From Azolla caroliniana (Eukaryota; Polypodiophyta): a stretch of DNA of 64,000 nucleotides. How positions within the stretch are numbered: the stretch's first letter is position 1; every line of letters starts with the position of its first letter. Under the pieces are notes generated by a model, which did no database searches, was not told the origin of the DNA, and saw only the letters and a program-made list of their open reading frames with translations. The position numbers and the translations under genes are program-made. This document shows, piece by piece, positions 12,853 through 24,479 of the stretch. The stretch lies in the NCBI GenBank assembly GCA_043228905.1, contig JBHGNT010000011.1, positions 15,562,001 to 15,626,000 of the forward strand, written 5' to 3'.

Positions 12853-13476
12853 TGTTGGGAAAGTTGGTCCCTCCGGATGGGAACAGGAACACGAGTCGAA
12901 GAAAGGGAGAACCGAATCAGTTGATAGCAACTGGACCGAGGCCGAAAAATCAATTGATTGTTTGATTCGGTCATGGCCGAAAATCAAATCCGAATCGATT
13001 CGGCTAATAGAGGAATCAGTTGAAGCCGACTCGGGGCTATATCTGTAAATAGAGTTAATGTGCCCTTTGTGGGCTATATTTGTAAATAACTCTAAATGTT
13101 GTATTAGTATAAATACATCTACTAGGTCAATCATTATGAGTTAGTTGAAAAGTTATAGTGAGTTGTGGCCTCTGTAACTAAGTTAGTGTAAGAGAGTGAG
13201 AGTGAGTAACTTCTCCATAACCATCTGCTTAGATGAAGAAGAACTCAAGGTTGGTGCCTTGGAAGTTCTTATTGTATTCCTCTTACTGATAGTGAGATAG
13301 TTCAGAGTCTGTGGGCTCCCGTGGTTTTTTCCCCATTTCGAATGTTCCACGTAATTTCGTAAACATCATGTGTCTCTGTACTTCTGGTACTCTATTGTCT
13401 GTATATTGTCATTCTCGATCTTTGCACCCACATACGCACACGTGTGAACCAGTTGTGACTGGCAGTATCCTCAACA
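12853..13476 (+). mobile_element. Solo LTR, probably Ty1/copia-type
   Basis: The 624-bp segment starts TGTTGGGAAAG and ends CCTCAACA, so its termini are the perfect inverted pair TGTTG/CAACA. The flanking five bases are ATAAT and ATAAC, a target-site duplication with one mismatch. Inside are a TATAAATA promoter-like box near 13110 and the block CCGTGG...CCACGTAATTTCGT near 13320-13370, typical of the R/U5 region of plant copia LTRs. No primer-binding site or gag-pol is adjacent, so it is a solo LTR left by recombination. It sits against LINE-derived DNA. Confidence 0.75.
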
Positions 13477-13883
13477 ATAACTAATTATTTCTGCCAAGGT
13501 TGGGTACAAATGCACATACCTTTCAAAAGATTGAATCTTCGAGCAACCATATGATCTTCTAAATTTAGTAAAAAGCAGCTCCCCCTAACCATTTTGGGGT
13601 ATAGATATTGTTCCATGATATCCAACTCATACCAAGGTTTGGTTCTTTCTTCCATAGTGTATACACCTGTGAACCAGTTGTGACTGGCAGTATCCTCAAC
13701 AATAACTAATTATTTCTGCCAAGGTTGGGTACATATGCACATACCTTTCAAAAGATTGAATCTTCGAGCAACCATATGATCTTCTAAATTTAGTAAAGCA
13801 GCTCCCCCTAACCATTTTGGGGTATAGATATTGTTCCATGATATCCAACTCATACCAAGGTTTGGTTCTTTCTTCCATAGTGT
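13444..13883. repeat. Recent 225-bp tandem duplication across an LTR/LINE junction
   Basis: Copy 1 (13444-13660) and copy 2 (13669-13883) are nearly identical; I see one substitution (TACAAATG/TACATATG) and a 2-bp indel (AGTAAAAAG/AGTAAAG). Each carries the last ~33 bases of the LTR plus ~185 bases of LINE 3' coding sequence. The duplication therefore happened after the LTR inserted. Confidence 0.95.
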
Positions 13884-14754
13884 ATATTTAAGTGAGCGAG
13901 CTAAATGATCAAGTAATTTCTTTGTCCACGGTAATAATGGCAAAAAATATGAAATCGTTGGAATCATTATAGCTTGTACCATTTTGAACCGAGTATTAAA
14001 TGACCATGCTTGAGACTTCCAATGCATAAATTTGTCCAAACTGGTTCCCGATATCCAATTCAAAGTTTGCGATGATGATATGTCAACACCAATATGGTAA
14101 CCTATGTGCTGACACACATTCCCTTGATGTAATATTTGGCCACCCCATCCAAGATCAACCAGATCACTCGCAATGCATCTAATGAGCATCGACTTCCGCA
14201 TATTTATATGCAATCCTGACGCCGATGTGAACACATTCCACACCTCCACAACTTTAGATATATTATAAGGTGTCTCTTTGAGAAATAAAAACGAATCACC
14301 GTCCAATGCTTGATCTATCAATTGTTTCCCTGGTGGTAGAGCTAATCCAACTATTTCCCCACATATTGCCAACTCATACATCTTCACCAAAATCGGGTGT
14401 GTAGCAATTGCAAATAATAATGGACTCAATGGGCATGCCTGTCTAAGTGATATTTTCAATGGTATCGTCTTAGTAACTCCACCATTTAGAATAATGTGTG
14501 ACACTGCGACTAATCCCACCAACAATGATATTCGAAACATCCTTTCCCCAAAACCCATATGAGACATAAGTTGAGTAATAAATGACCAACGTACATGATC
14601 ATATGCCTTCTCGATGTCTAGTTGTATCATTACAATTTGTTGTTTGGATTCCTTTGCATAATCCACTATCATTTACACATTCAAAATATTATGCAGGATG
14701 TCCCTTCCCTCAATAAACCCATATTGCATTGGATGGACCATAAACGACAACCCT
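13477..14754 (-). pseudogene. LINE (non-LTR retrotransposon) reverse transcriptase remnant
   Basis: A minus frame of 320 codons (14672-13710) is a plant L1-type reverse transcriptase. It has QLDIEKAYDHVRW (palm motif A), QACPLSPLLFAIATHP (motif B, usually RQGCPLSPLLF), an altered catalytic motif C, SGLHINMRKS (usually SGL.IN..KS) and the thumb/connection WISWNNIYTPKWLGG. Motif C, normally F/YADD, reads ALDGDSFLFL, so one catalytic Asp is gone. Upstream the frame continues as MQYGFIEGRDILHNIL after an in-frame TAA at about 14675, then homology stops near 14755. The element is 5'-truncated and dead; its 3' end is interrupted by the LTR and the tandem duplication. Confidence 0.9.
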
Positions 14755-14847
14755 AAGTTTTATTTTATTTATTTTGATGATAGGGTAAATACCCTATTTT
14801 GTTGTACACCGATTGTCTCATGGGCCAATTTTTGGCCTTAGAAGACC

Positions 14848-14851
<4 letters not shown>

Positions 14852-14902
<51 letters not shown>
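14852..14902. repeat. (CT)n microsatellite
   Basis: About 50 bases of uninterrupted CT dinucleotides directly beyond the truncated LINE end. Confidence 0.95.
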
Positions 14903-14905
<3 letters not shown>

Positions 14906-16586
14906 TAACACATTAAACTTAAGATGATACAAGGAATAATAACCCTTGTAATTCATCAAACTACTTACCCTATAAAATATTAGCTCTTGAGTCTTAGGTT
15001 GACTTGAGCATTTAAGAAACAAAAGAGATAGAGACAGATCGAGCCTGGAATAAAAAGTGAAGAAAAACAGAAGGCAAGTCAAAAACTAACTTTTATTCCT
15101 CTCTTACTAAATTGTTTTGTCCTAGGGCCTTAACACTTTCAATGAACATGAAGTGTGTATTCACTTGAGTTTCTAAGTGCTAAGAGTTGGTCTCCAACAA
15201 ACATACAAATATGTTTAACAAACATGTTATGTTCTGCGATTAGTTTATTAATGCATCCAAGGGGTGGTGACCCATCCATGATGTATGCATGCTACCATTT
15301 TTTAAATTATTATGAAGAAGATTATGTATATGATGGTATAACGAAGTGTGCAAGCTATATAGAAGATGAGGTATTACACTTTGGTAGTTAGTCACACAAC
15401 AAATATAAACTACTAGTGTTGCCTCACCAATTAAGTATCTAGAGTGTCTCAAGATGCCATGTAGAAGGAGATCACTTGTCCCCTTTATGTCATTGAATAA
15501 TACGTAAGGCTCCTCGATCATCATGTCTTGCCTCAAGTTCCAGATTCTTACAAGTGCCTTAAATTCAAGGATAATCTGTTTCCAATTAATTCTACCCTTA
15601 GGTTAGCATTCAAAATTGGTCCTCAAGGCTATGCATGTAACACTCTATTATTGGAATTATTCCAAAGACCCTATTAGTCAAATCACTCTAGGTTAAGGAA
15701 ATGCCAATCAACGTGCTTTTGTCATAAACACTTCCGAATGCCAGGATGATAGACACAATATGTATAGAAAAAATGGTTTGGGTGCAACAATGCATGAATT
15801 AAGGGAACATTATCAAATGCTCATGTAAGTTTCTCCCTCTATCTCTTTCATGCGCAACCAAATGTGTCCATAATCGTCATGATGGCATTGTATAGAACAA
15901 CATGAAAACAGTTATGAACCAATGGATCAGTCACATGATAGGATATCTCAAAATTCGAAGGCTTTCATTCAAATACAATTCAAATTTGGAGGTATCTATA
16001 CCTCCACCCTCAAGAAGATTCCAAGTAGGGGTTGCATTGTACTTCTTACTGACCTAAGAGAGAAATACCCAAACCCGTCTGTTCCGAAATTCATCCATGC
16101 GTGTACAAAATCTTGTGACATGAGAATGGAAAGCTAGGTACTCGTGAGGTTTGTATGCACAACAACAAGAAAAGCTCTCGATCAACATGAATCTCCCGAT
16201 TCGTCAGGAAGATGAGGTGGACACATGAATTCTTCTTTTTCCATGGGCATCGGGGAGTTTTCTTCTTCTTTTCAACATTTGATTTCTCGAGAATAGTTTA
16301 TCGAACGTAGGTGGGTAAAGTGTGTGTTATGATATGTACATATGTATATACTCTAGAGACTACATAGATAGAGATATAGAGAGAGATATGTAGCCCATAG
16401 TATTTGGTGATCTTTCTTCCTTCTTTCCTCAAAACAGGGGGATGACTGTAAATAAAAACCAACCACATACCAGACACACAGAGAGAGATGGGGCAGCACT
16501 ACTGCAGAAAGAAGAAAGACAAATAGAATTAGACCCAGAATAAGAAGAACCAGAAGAAGAAGAAGAAGCGCAGAAGACAATAAAGG
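14903..16586. other. No gene recognised
   Basis: Short frames on both strands (for example 15240-15536 minus and 15922-16137 plus) show no family motif. The stretch 16340-16580 is rich in GA/AAG repeats, which makes a misleading Leu-rich minus frame. Confidence 0.35.
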
Positions 16587-16796
16587 ATGTGTACATCTAG
16601 CATGCTTCAGGCGGAGTGGCGCCGTGTCGCCCGGGAAGTCTCTCTTTACCGGGTCGAGAAGAGATTGCCGACGCCAACCACCTCTCCTCCTACCCCTACC
16701 CCTATTCCTACTCCTAACCCTAACCCTAACCCTAACCGAGTAAATTCTTCTACATTGCCCAATCCCGAATCCCTAACCACTGGCGAGAGTCAGTAA
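16587..16796 (+). CDS. Possible small protein or first exon, unidentified
   Basis: A 69-codon frame from ATG at 16587 to TAA. The first ~28 residues (MLQAEWRRVAREVSLYRV, then EKRLPTP) look protein-like and the DNA here is clearly richer in GC than its neighbours. The rest is a Pro/Thr/Asn-rich tail encoded by CCTAAC/CCTACC repeats. A donor-like GTAAAT near 16739 would end the exon within the repeats. I do not recognise a family. It could be the first exon of a gene with missed downstream exons, or a chance frame in a GC-rich patch. Confidence 0.25.
   Translation: MCTSSMLQAEWRRVAREVSLYRVEKRLPTPTTSPPTPTPIPTPNPNPNPNRVNSSTLPNPESLTTGESQ
16680..16737. repeat. Telomere-like CCTAAC/CCTACC tract
   Basis: CCTACCCCTACCCCTATTCC is followed by CCTAACCCTAACCCTAACC. 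The 6-base period CCCTAA differs from the usual plant telomere heptamer CCCTAAA. Short interstitial telomere-like motifs (telo-boxes) are common in plant promoters and 5' leaders, so a chromosome-end origin is not needed. Confidence 0.8.
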
Positions 16797-18635
16797 AATC
16801 TCATTATGAAACTCAACTTCTTCAGTAATGTATACACTTTGATGCACATATATATATATATTATATCCGGATTTCTTTTTTTAGTCTCTCTCTCTCGCTC
16901 GCTCTCCCTCAATATTTAGATACAAACATGGAGGCATTCTTAATCAGTATTTGATTACATGATAACCCAAATGCTTATGTTAGTGAAATTTTTTGAATCC
17001 ATTGCTGTATTACATGGAGTGCGAAAATTGATGTCGTGGCAATGTCTTGTGATTTAGGCATCAAAGCATGCAAAATCTTTGGATGCTTCGATGTAACTGC
17101 CCTTGTAAATTGTTTGTGATACAAGCTATAGCACGACTCGAGTGCCAAATGCTAACAAGTAGAGAATCTCTATATACCACCGACTAAAGTTATGTATGTA
17201 GTCAGTAAATTAATTCTTTTAAGCTTTAGGAATTAGAGGTGGAGTGTAGGCTATTGCACTGCCACACACATTATTGGCTTAGTCTTTGATGCAAGGGTGT
17301 GTGTCTATGATGGAGCTAACAAAGATTAGGGCAAAGAGGATATGCATTGTGAGGTTAGGTTTCCATACCCTAGACAGACTGTGATTGTGATGCTTTCTTC
17401 CACCACGTGCAATAGAGTGGGTATCAATTTGTCCTTCCCCAGTTCTGTGCCAACCAAAACTAATTGAGTGAACCGAGCTTAGATCTATGTTTGAGGCTAC
17501 TACACTGCCATTTGTGGTAACCTCAAACATGATGCATATTTTAATGAAAAGAGGCTGGTTTATGGAGTAGAATATAGTTTTGTTTTGCATTTTGAGAGCA
17601 AGGTCTCTCTCCAACAAATTTTGCCTTCACTTAGGACAATGAAAGTTTAACTTCGGGAACTAGGATTTGAACTCACGGTCTACAACCAAGAGATCACATA
17701 TAACACATATAACTTCTCGTCCATAACTTCAGAATACGGATGGGCATTATCCTCTTATTTAAGCGAGAGATCAAAAACATGGATCATTTAGGTGAAAGGC
17801 CATCAAAACTCCCCAAGCCCAAGTTAAAGTTGAGGCTATCTCTTTGTACCACATAGTAGAGCCATACCCTAGTAGTAAATCCAATTTATCTTTACATCTA
17901 ACCCATACACATTCATCTCTCTATTGCACTTCTTTACTTGATGCCATTGCAGAATATAGGGGTTGAGCACATTGACGGTTGGTAGATCATCCTTGCTCAG
18001 AGGCTTGAGACACTCTCTCTTGCATTCCCAAGAACTATAGTTGTTTTAATGAAGATGATAGGCCCTAGTGTTTTGCATCAATTTGGTTCATCAATTTTTT
18101 TATACCATGACCAGATCAAGTTGTTATACCTGCTTGTGCCTCATGGATTGTGTCAATCTGGTTTATCCACTTTACATCCCATGGATCGTTCATTCTTTGT
18201 GTACCGTGGATGATGCCACATAATGTTGATTGACCACATTTTGCATTGATTTTAACTTTCCGTCCCATGTTGCACAAAAGATGAGCTAAGTCAAAATTCA
18301 TTACACATTGCCTATAAGCAAGCACCTTTTCTGATGACATTATGAGCAGATGATAAGTAAATGTTTTAACATCTATGTTTTATTTATACTATTCTGCATC
18401 ACTTGACTCAATCCATTACCACCAGAAAAACATATTAATGCAAAAGAGTTGTTTTTTCAGAAGAATTTGAAGTGTAAACATCCTCTTTTTTATTAACCAT
18501 AACCACAACACATTCTTATAACCAAGTAAACAGTAGCATCGACACACTGATCCACTTCACAAAGAAGTGTTAAACATCATATGACATCCATCAACACCTT
18601 AATCATCTTTTGTTGGGACTAGATTTCTTCAATTG
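16797..18635. other. No protein gene recognised; one SINE-like patch
   Basis: A minus frame at 17279-17617 (112 codons) has no family signature. On the minus strand at about 17700-17625, GAGTTCAAATCC (17674-17663) resembles a pol III B box and sits in text like that of tRNA-derived plant SINEs. The A box and a poly-T or poly-A tail are not clear, so I do not call an element. Confidence 0.3.
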
Positions 18636-20990
18636 TTAGGCCTGTTCAAAATGAAGAAGATTTAAACAAGAAAAGAGGTTTGTTTAGAATGAAATTGCCA
18701 AAAAAAACCATACTGAAAGAAGATTATTATATTATTATTAGTTGACATACAGTGGGAGAGAAGGTGAGAGCTACAGCAATTTCTCCTTGTGGTTGTCCTT
18801 TGGAACCCAGAACCTTGTATTTCAATGGAGGAACAGAACCTTCTGAGAAGACCTTGTGTAATGGAACCCTGTTAAGAGATTTAAAAATCATATAGCTTGA
18901 GTTGCTATCTAATCATTCAATATGCAAAGGATCATAAATGTGGATCTACCTATAAATCATTCGACAGTAAAACTATTTAACTAGCACATCATTTCCCAAT
19001 GTATTATCCAAACCGGGATCAGAAATCGTGTGTGTGTGTGCGTGTGTGTGTGTATGTCATTCATTCATCCAAACAATTATCATCCAAAATACGGCATATT
19101 TCTTTATAAACAGACTCACACAACATTTCCCAATGGATCGTCAGCTCTCAAATCGTCTTTGTCAAAGAGCTTGATAAGAATATCTGTCACCTCATTATCA
19201 ATGTTGAAAAAGAAGTGTTCATCCCAGATTGGATTCAGAGTTCCTGCAGTAGGAAGAACAAAACATGCTTGAAATATTGTACAGCATACACTATCAAGTA
19301 ATTTGAGATTTCCTTGGCATAAAATGCACATACTTCCTATAACCTTGCTTTTCTGGAGTTCTTTGTGGCAAACTATAACAGCATAGGGATCGGATTTTCC
19401 TGGGGTCACCAAAAATCAAACAAGCTTGAAATATTGCAATAAGGCAATAAGTTACTTATAAACTGTTCTTTAAATATATGCCTAAATAACTCACCAAATG
19501 TGTCGGAATCCAATAACTCATGAGCTTCCAAGAGGTGAAGATCTAGAACACCATGATGAACCTGCGAACGGGAAGCCTAGTAAATAGATTGCTATATCTC
19601 TATATATGTATAGCGTGATGGGTCTCCTCTATATGAGAACTACGGTTACAATTCAACACAATTGTAAATGGAGATTCTACATCTTTCTCTTTGTCACTAC
19701 CAAAAGCCTTTGTCATCATATGATATATGCAAATTTGTCCATGTGAATATGCCATATATTATCTCAATGCTAACCTTGGGAAAGAATTTGAGGCCAATCT
19801 CGAGCTCACCCTCGAACTTGCCATTTGGTTTCTGAACTTTGTAGGCAGATGGAGCAATTCGTCTCGCAACAAATAAGCTTTCCAAAGGGATACTGTGATC
19901 ACAAATTTGCAAATCAAAAGAGACAGATTGAATCACATTTACACATTTTATACACATTGGTATAAATTATTCAAAAAACGAACTGACATTGGAAACTTAC
20001 GAGAAAACGGACTGACATTGGAAACTTACGAGAAAACGGACTGACATTGGAAACTTGTATATTTATCAGAATAGTTTTAAGTTTTCAAAATCCGAACTTG
20101 CTAGGATACGTCTCAATAGTAATAGATTTTACACTACGGTAATTCATGAAAACTTAAGGGGCATCTTAGAAAATATCCAATAAGTTATAGTGGTATTTCA
20201 GTGTTTTTTAGGCGTATAACTTGAAACAAGGAGTTAAAGGTCGAAACAATTACCTCACGGAACCCATGGCATCATCACTGCCATGCTTCTCCTCATCATA
20301 TACAATAATATCGAGTTGAGTTGGTCCATTAGGGATTTCAAAGAGGAAGCTTTCATTCCACACAGGGTTGCTTCCTCCATCTTGCAAAAGGAAATAGGGA
20401 AACAAGGATATACACTTTCCATCATTAGCTGGGTAAGTTGCAAGCATCCAATAAAATGTATTGCTAATGACAATTACTTAAATGCATGTATGTGATATTA
20501 TGCATGCATACAATGTACATGTATGTCCGTAACTCTATGAAGGTGTAATGGTATGTATCTAGTGTATGTAATGTACATACGTAATGACTTGTATCTATAT
20601 GTAATTATATGTGCGTGTATGTAATAGTATGTATTTATCGGCAAACATGACATACTGTGGATAGTCTTGCTCCTGTGCTTCAGGCCTCCGATTGTGAGAG
20701 CAGCATAAGGATCCGACTTTCCTGCAAACAAAGACCACAAATAATTAAGTGTTACGGGAATAGCCAAGAAATCTCCAGAGAGAAAGAAAGATCAGGAAAA
20801 GATTGACAAAGAAGAAGTGGAAGATTAAAGAAGGGGAATGGGGAACAGAGAATGTCCGGTGCTGTATATGTAAAAACAAGAGGCGTAAGGAGATCAAACA
20901 GAGAGAGAAAGAGAGTAGATTACCGAAGAACTCGACATCCTTGAGGGCATGGGCCTTGATAAGCTCGACCTCCACGGTTCCCTCAGGCAT
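18636..20990 (-). CDS. Double C2-domain protein, ERG3-like repeats
   Basis: Nine minus-strand exons: 20990-20924, 20721-20656, 20380-20254, 19892-19775, 19561-19495, 19399-19334, 19243-19120, 18868-18751 and a tiny last exon 18641-18636 (Ala-stop). The start MPEGTVEVELIKAH is typical of elicitor-responsive protein 3 (ERG3)-type C2 proteins. Residues 1-126 form C2 domain 1 (GKSDPYAALTIGG, NPVWNESFLFEI, YDEEKHGSDDAMG); residues 127-251 form C2 domain 2 (GKSDPYAVIVCHK, NPIWDEHFFFNI, FDKDDLRADDPLG). The Asp-rich loops suggest Ca2+-dependent phospholipid binding. Predicted length is 252 residues. If the last GTATGT donor (18750) is not used, translation reads on to a TAA at 18729 and adds seven residues instead of Ala. 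I prefer the spliced form because it makes exon 8 exactly 118 nt, equal to exon 4. Exon sizes repeat between the two domains, see findings. Confidence 0.88.
19979..20057. repeat. 29-bp tandem repeat, three copies, in an intron
   Basis: The unit CGGACTGACATTGGAAACTT plus ACGAGAAAA appears 2.7 times in intron 3 of the double-C2 gene, almost without differences, so it is recent. Confidence 0.95.
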
Positions 20991-22740
20991 GTTGAAGTAG
21001 TATGACAGACAAAGATCGGGAAGAATCGGGAATGTGCAGAAGGAGGAACACACTGCAAGCTATTCAGAAGGTGAAGATGATGATGGCGATGGCGATGGCG
21101 ATGGCGATGGTTTGATCTGATCGGGAGATGATGATGATGATAATGGATGAAAGGGAATCAAAAGGGATTGTTTTTATATAATTGGAATGGATCGATTCCT
21201 GGACGAAGGGAAAATGAAAAGGGTGGCAGGTGTGTGTTCAAGTCGTGTAGGCGCACCTCTGTCTGTCTTGTCTGTATGTCTCTGTATTTCAGTACATATG
21301 TATGTATGTATGTATGTATGTGTATTGTCTTTTATTTCATCTCATCAATTTGGACCCCACTTTGTTGGGTGGGAGAACATTAGAATTTAGGATATGTATA
21401 TATGTACATACATAAATAGTATATATAATACATTGTGAGAGTAAGCATAAATAAGGAAGGATATATGTATATATGTACATCTTGAGAGAGACATAGAGAG
21501 AGTTTTACATATACATACATCATTCACATAGGAATGCCCTCGAGCGAATCGCGTTAGGAGGAATGTGTCCTTGCTTGTCATATGGATTTCCGTGTTCTCG
21601 ACGCATCCCATCGATGAAGGCCAATCGCACCGCTCGAAACTTTACAATGGTATAGTCTCTCACTCTCATGGAACAACAATCCACACTCTCAATTCATGAT
21701 TGGTTTTCAGTACATATCTAACCAATTGGTAGGACTTGATGGCATCCACCATCCAATGCCTTTAAATTCTTCACGTGACGTGTAGAGATGTTGATAGAGT
21801 GTCATATCACTCAAATCAACAAATTTGTACCCACCGTCGTCCATAGACAAGTAGCTCTACAAAACGCCCATTGAAAACTAAGTTACTAACCACAACATAT
21901 GCCATAATTGAAATGGTATATACAATAATGTACCAAACACATTATTTCTTTCATGGCTAGTCCTCAATTCTACTACTTCAAAGCTAACTTAAATTTTCTA
22001 TTTAATACTTGAAACTTGGAATTTGTTGATATATATTTATTTATTTATTTATTTATATATTGACATGGTGGTATATACTATAGTCTTCGTTTTGCCTCTA
22101 TTATCATAAGTTGCATCGTGTGGATGAGGGTTTTCCAATACAAATAAGATCACAACCACCTCCCTCTCACACAATTTCCTCTCACACAATTTTAAGTTTG
22201 TTGTTTGTGGTCATCAATACATTGCATGAGACGAATTTTGAAGACGTTTTTTCCTAGTTAGAAATTTTCCATTCCAATTAGATAATTGACATGTTTAAAT
22301 AAAATACACTTCCCATGAATTGGTAGGTTTCATGTCATATCCTAACGTTGCCATCCACACTTCTTTACATGATCTTTACTCATACCATAAATTATGTTTT
22401 CAACAAAGAAATATGCATATACATTATTTTTTTATTTTTTTATTTTTTTATTTATAGAATAGGAGGAAATAATAAGAGCAAAAAAAGTATCAATCGCCCA
22501 TACCTAGCATATTCTACGCGTAACGCGAGTATCAACTTTCTTATGTAGACTATAGTAGTAACTCAAGGAAATTTTCCTTTTTTGGCATATGTTCACTAAA
22601 TTCTTAACTTGTTCTTTATAAGATTTATTCAAGATTCATCAAAACATACACTTTTTCTTTTCCAAAAAAAAAACTACTTCCATTAGTTAAGTCAATGTAC
22701 ATAGGATAAAAAACTACTTCCATTAGTTAACATATATAGG
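20991..22740. other. 5' leader of the C2 gene, then no gene recognised
   Basis: Just upstream of the C2 start lie a (GATGGC)n run at about 21075-21112 and (GATGAT) at 21126, probably in the leader or promoter. A (GTAT)n run lies at 21297-21322 and (TTTA)n at about 22025-22058. No other gene-like signal is seen to 22740. Confidence 0.5.
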
Positions 22741-22849
22741 TCATATCTTACAGGCCAACTTGCATGGCAAAAAAGATGTATATAGGAATCAACAAAAAAC
22801 TCCTAATCACCACATCATCCGTTGAGCATAGAATTACTCGGCCACATAC

Positions 22850-23330
22850 CCTCAACATGAGCCTCATAGAACCCGAATTCAGCATTGACATTCTCCAAAA
22901 AATACACTTTTTCAAGCACATGTTAAGGTCATGGAGTGCAAACTTTCTTCTAAACTTGAAGAACTTTTCTCTATGTAAAGGTTTGGTGAAGAGATCATTA
23001 ACTTGTTCATCTATTCTCACATGGTTCAAATTTATTGGACCTTCGATGAACTTCTCACGAACAAAGTGGTACCTCCATGGAAAACAATATTTTTTGCTAA
23101 CAAAGTTGGGCTCTTATAAACATTTTAAATAATTAGTGCTCTTCGTACTTTGACTTAGAGATCCTTTGATATCATTTTCATCCATGTGTCTTCACAAATA
23201 GCTTGACTTACAACTCTATATTTTGCTTCAATGGTAGTTAACGCAATGGTTAGTCAAGACTTTGGTAGCCATAGTACAACCCTACTTCCACATGAATGGC
23301 ATATCCTCTCGTACTCATTGTCAATATATC
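22850..23330 (-). pseudogene. Ty1/copia retrotransposon remnant (RNase H/3' end of pol)
   Basis: On the minus strand the C-terminus of a copia polyprotein can be read in broken frames: TIEAKYRVVSQAICEDTW (about 23235-23180; usual form T.EAEY.AL..A..EA.W), then YHFVREKFIEGPINL and IDEQVNDLFTKPLHREKF (about 23070-22945; usual form DQLADIFTKPL). At least one frameshift and in-frame stops separate the pieces. No LTR was found next to it. A dead fragment. Confidence 0.8.
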
Positions 23331-23339
23331 TTCACCTTG

Positions 23340-24377
23340 ATCTACATCACAAAAACAAAGAGAGATGTATGTGTATGTGTGAAGAAAGATCGGGAGAAGA
23401 TTGACAATGACGACGAAGAAGAAGAACATTCATAAAGGTTGTCATTGTTGCTGAAGTAAAACTAGACGTCACAATCAATTAAAAAGGTTTGGAAGCATGA
23501 GAGAGTGTAACAACAAGTGTCGTGTTTAAAACTCAAATATTAATGTATTTTGTGCTTTAAAGCGTCGTGTTTAAAGCACAAAATACATTAGGGTGAAATA
23601 AAGAGCTATGTAGAAAGCTACACTACCAACAAAGTAGGGACTACATACCAAAGGGAATGACAACTATACTCACAAACACATGAGTAAGAGAGAAGAAACC
23701 ATGATGATAAAGCCCAGGGGTCAGAGTGGGAAGATTGAAGTGAGGAGTTGAACACCGAGCTTGTTGTGTAGCGTTCTCAGATATGCTAGTCACCCTCTCT
23801 TCTTCTCGGTTTTCTATTTCTTCTCGAAAAGAGAACAACCATCTGTTTTAATTTTCACACTCAAATACCACTTATGCATAGACCTTTAAAAAATAATTAA
23901 ATGGTCATTTGTTGCTCTTTCACACACATAATAAAATATGGATGTGACCGGACACTTCAACATATTAAACAAGTGTTAAAGTGATGGATCAATCAATCAT
24001 TGCTTGGGAGGCAATTTAAGGTTCTCCATCCAACAAATATACATAAATGTAACGAATTTGAAATGTGGAATTAAGCTTCATTTAGTGCAGGGATGCGTGT
24101 GTCTACTCTACATAGATAGATTTTGTCGAGCAGATTACTATATATCCCTCAGAAAGGAAAACATTATTGGATGTTCCAACACTTTGGAGAAATCGGAATC
24201 TGTTTCAACCATATATATCTCATTTTTCGTTTCATATAAGTGAAGGCGGAGAGATTCCCCTAATGAAAGAAAAGCAGATGAGTGATACTCGAGACCGCGC
24301 CCACAATTGTTTGTCGCAAATCATAACGTTTCTAAACTAAGACAAAAGAAACAAACAAACAAAGAAGAAGGTAGTGG
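23340..24377. other. No gene recognised
   Basis: AT-rich, short frames only. A ~24-base inverted pair around 23545-23590 (AAATACATTA with TAATGTATTT, plus a repeated AAAGCGTCGTGTTTAAA) marks a small local rearrangement. Confidence 0.35.
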
Positions 24378-24382
24378 AAAAA
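24378..24382 (-). terminator. RNA polymerase III terminator of tRNA-Ala
   Basis: A run of five T on the minus strand 18 bases after the tRNA 3' end, the standard pol III stop signal. Confidence 0.8.
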
Positions 24383-24399
24383 TGTGAAAGAACAAGACT

Positions 24400-24471
24400 G
24401 GAGATGCGGGGTATCGATCCCCGTACCTCTCGCATGCTAAGCGAGCGCTCTACCATCTGAGCTACATCCCC
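24400..24471 (-). tRNA. trnA-AGC: tRNA-Ala (anticodon AGC)
   Basis: Read on the minus strand, 72 bases fold as a complete cloverleaf: acceptor GGGGATG/CATCTCC, D arm GCTC-AGATGGTA-GAGC, anticodon arm CTCGC-TTAGCAT-GCGAG with anticodon AGC, variable AGGTA, T arm CGGGG-ATCGATA-CCCCG. The third acceptor pair is G:T, the G3:U70 identity element of alanyl-tRNA synthetase. No intron and no encoded CCA. A/T-rich TATA-like sequence (ATATATATCAT) lies directly upstream, as usual for plant nuclear tRNA genes. It looks functional. Confidence 0.97.
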
Positions 24472-24479
24472 ATGATATA

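Noticed and set aside
16353-16580. Leu-rich, membrane-like minus frame
   Set aside because: Generated by AAG/GA repeats read in reverse; composition changes abruptly where the repeats end.
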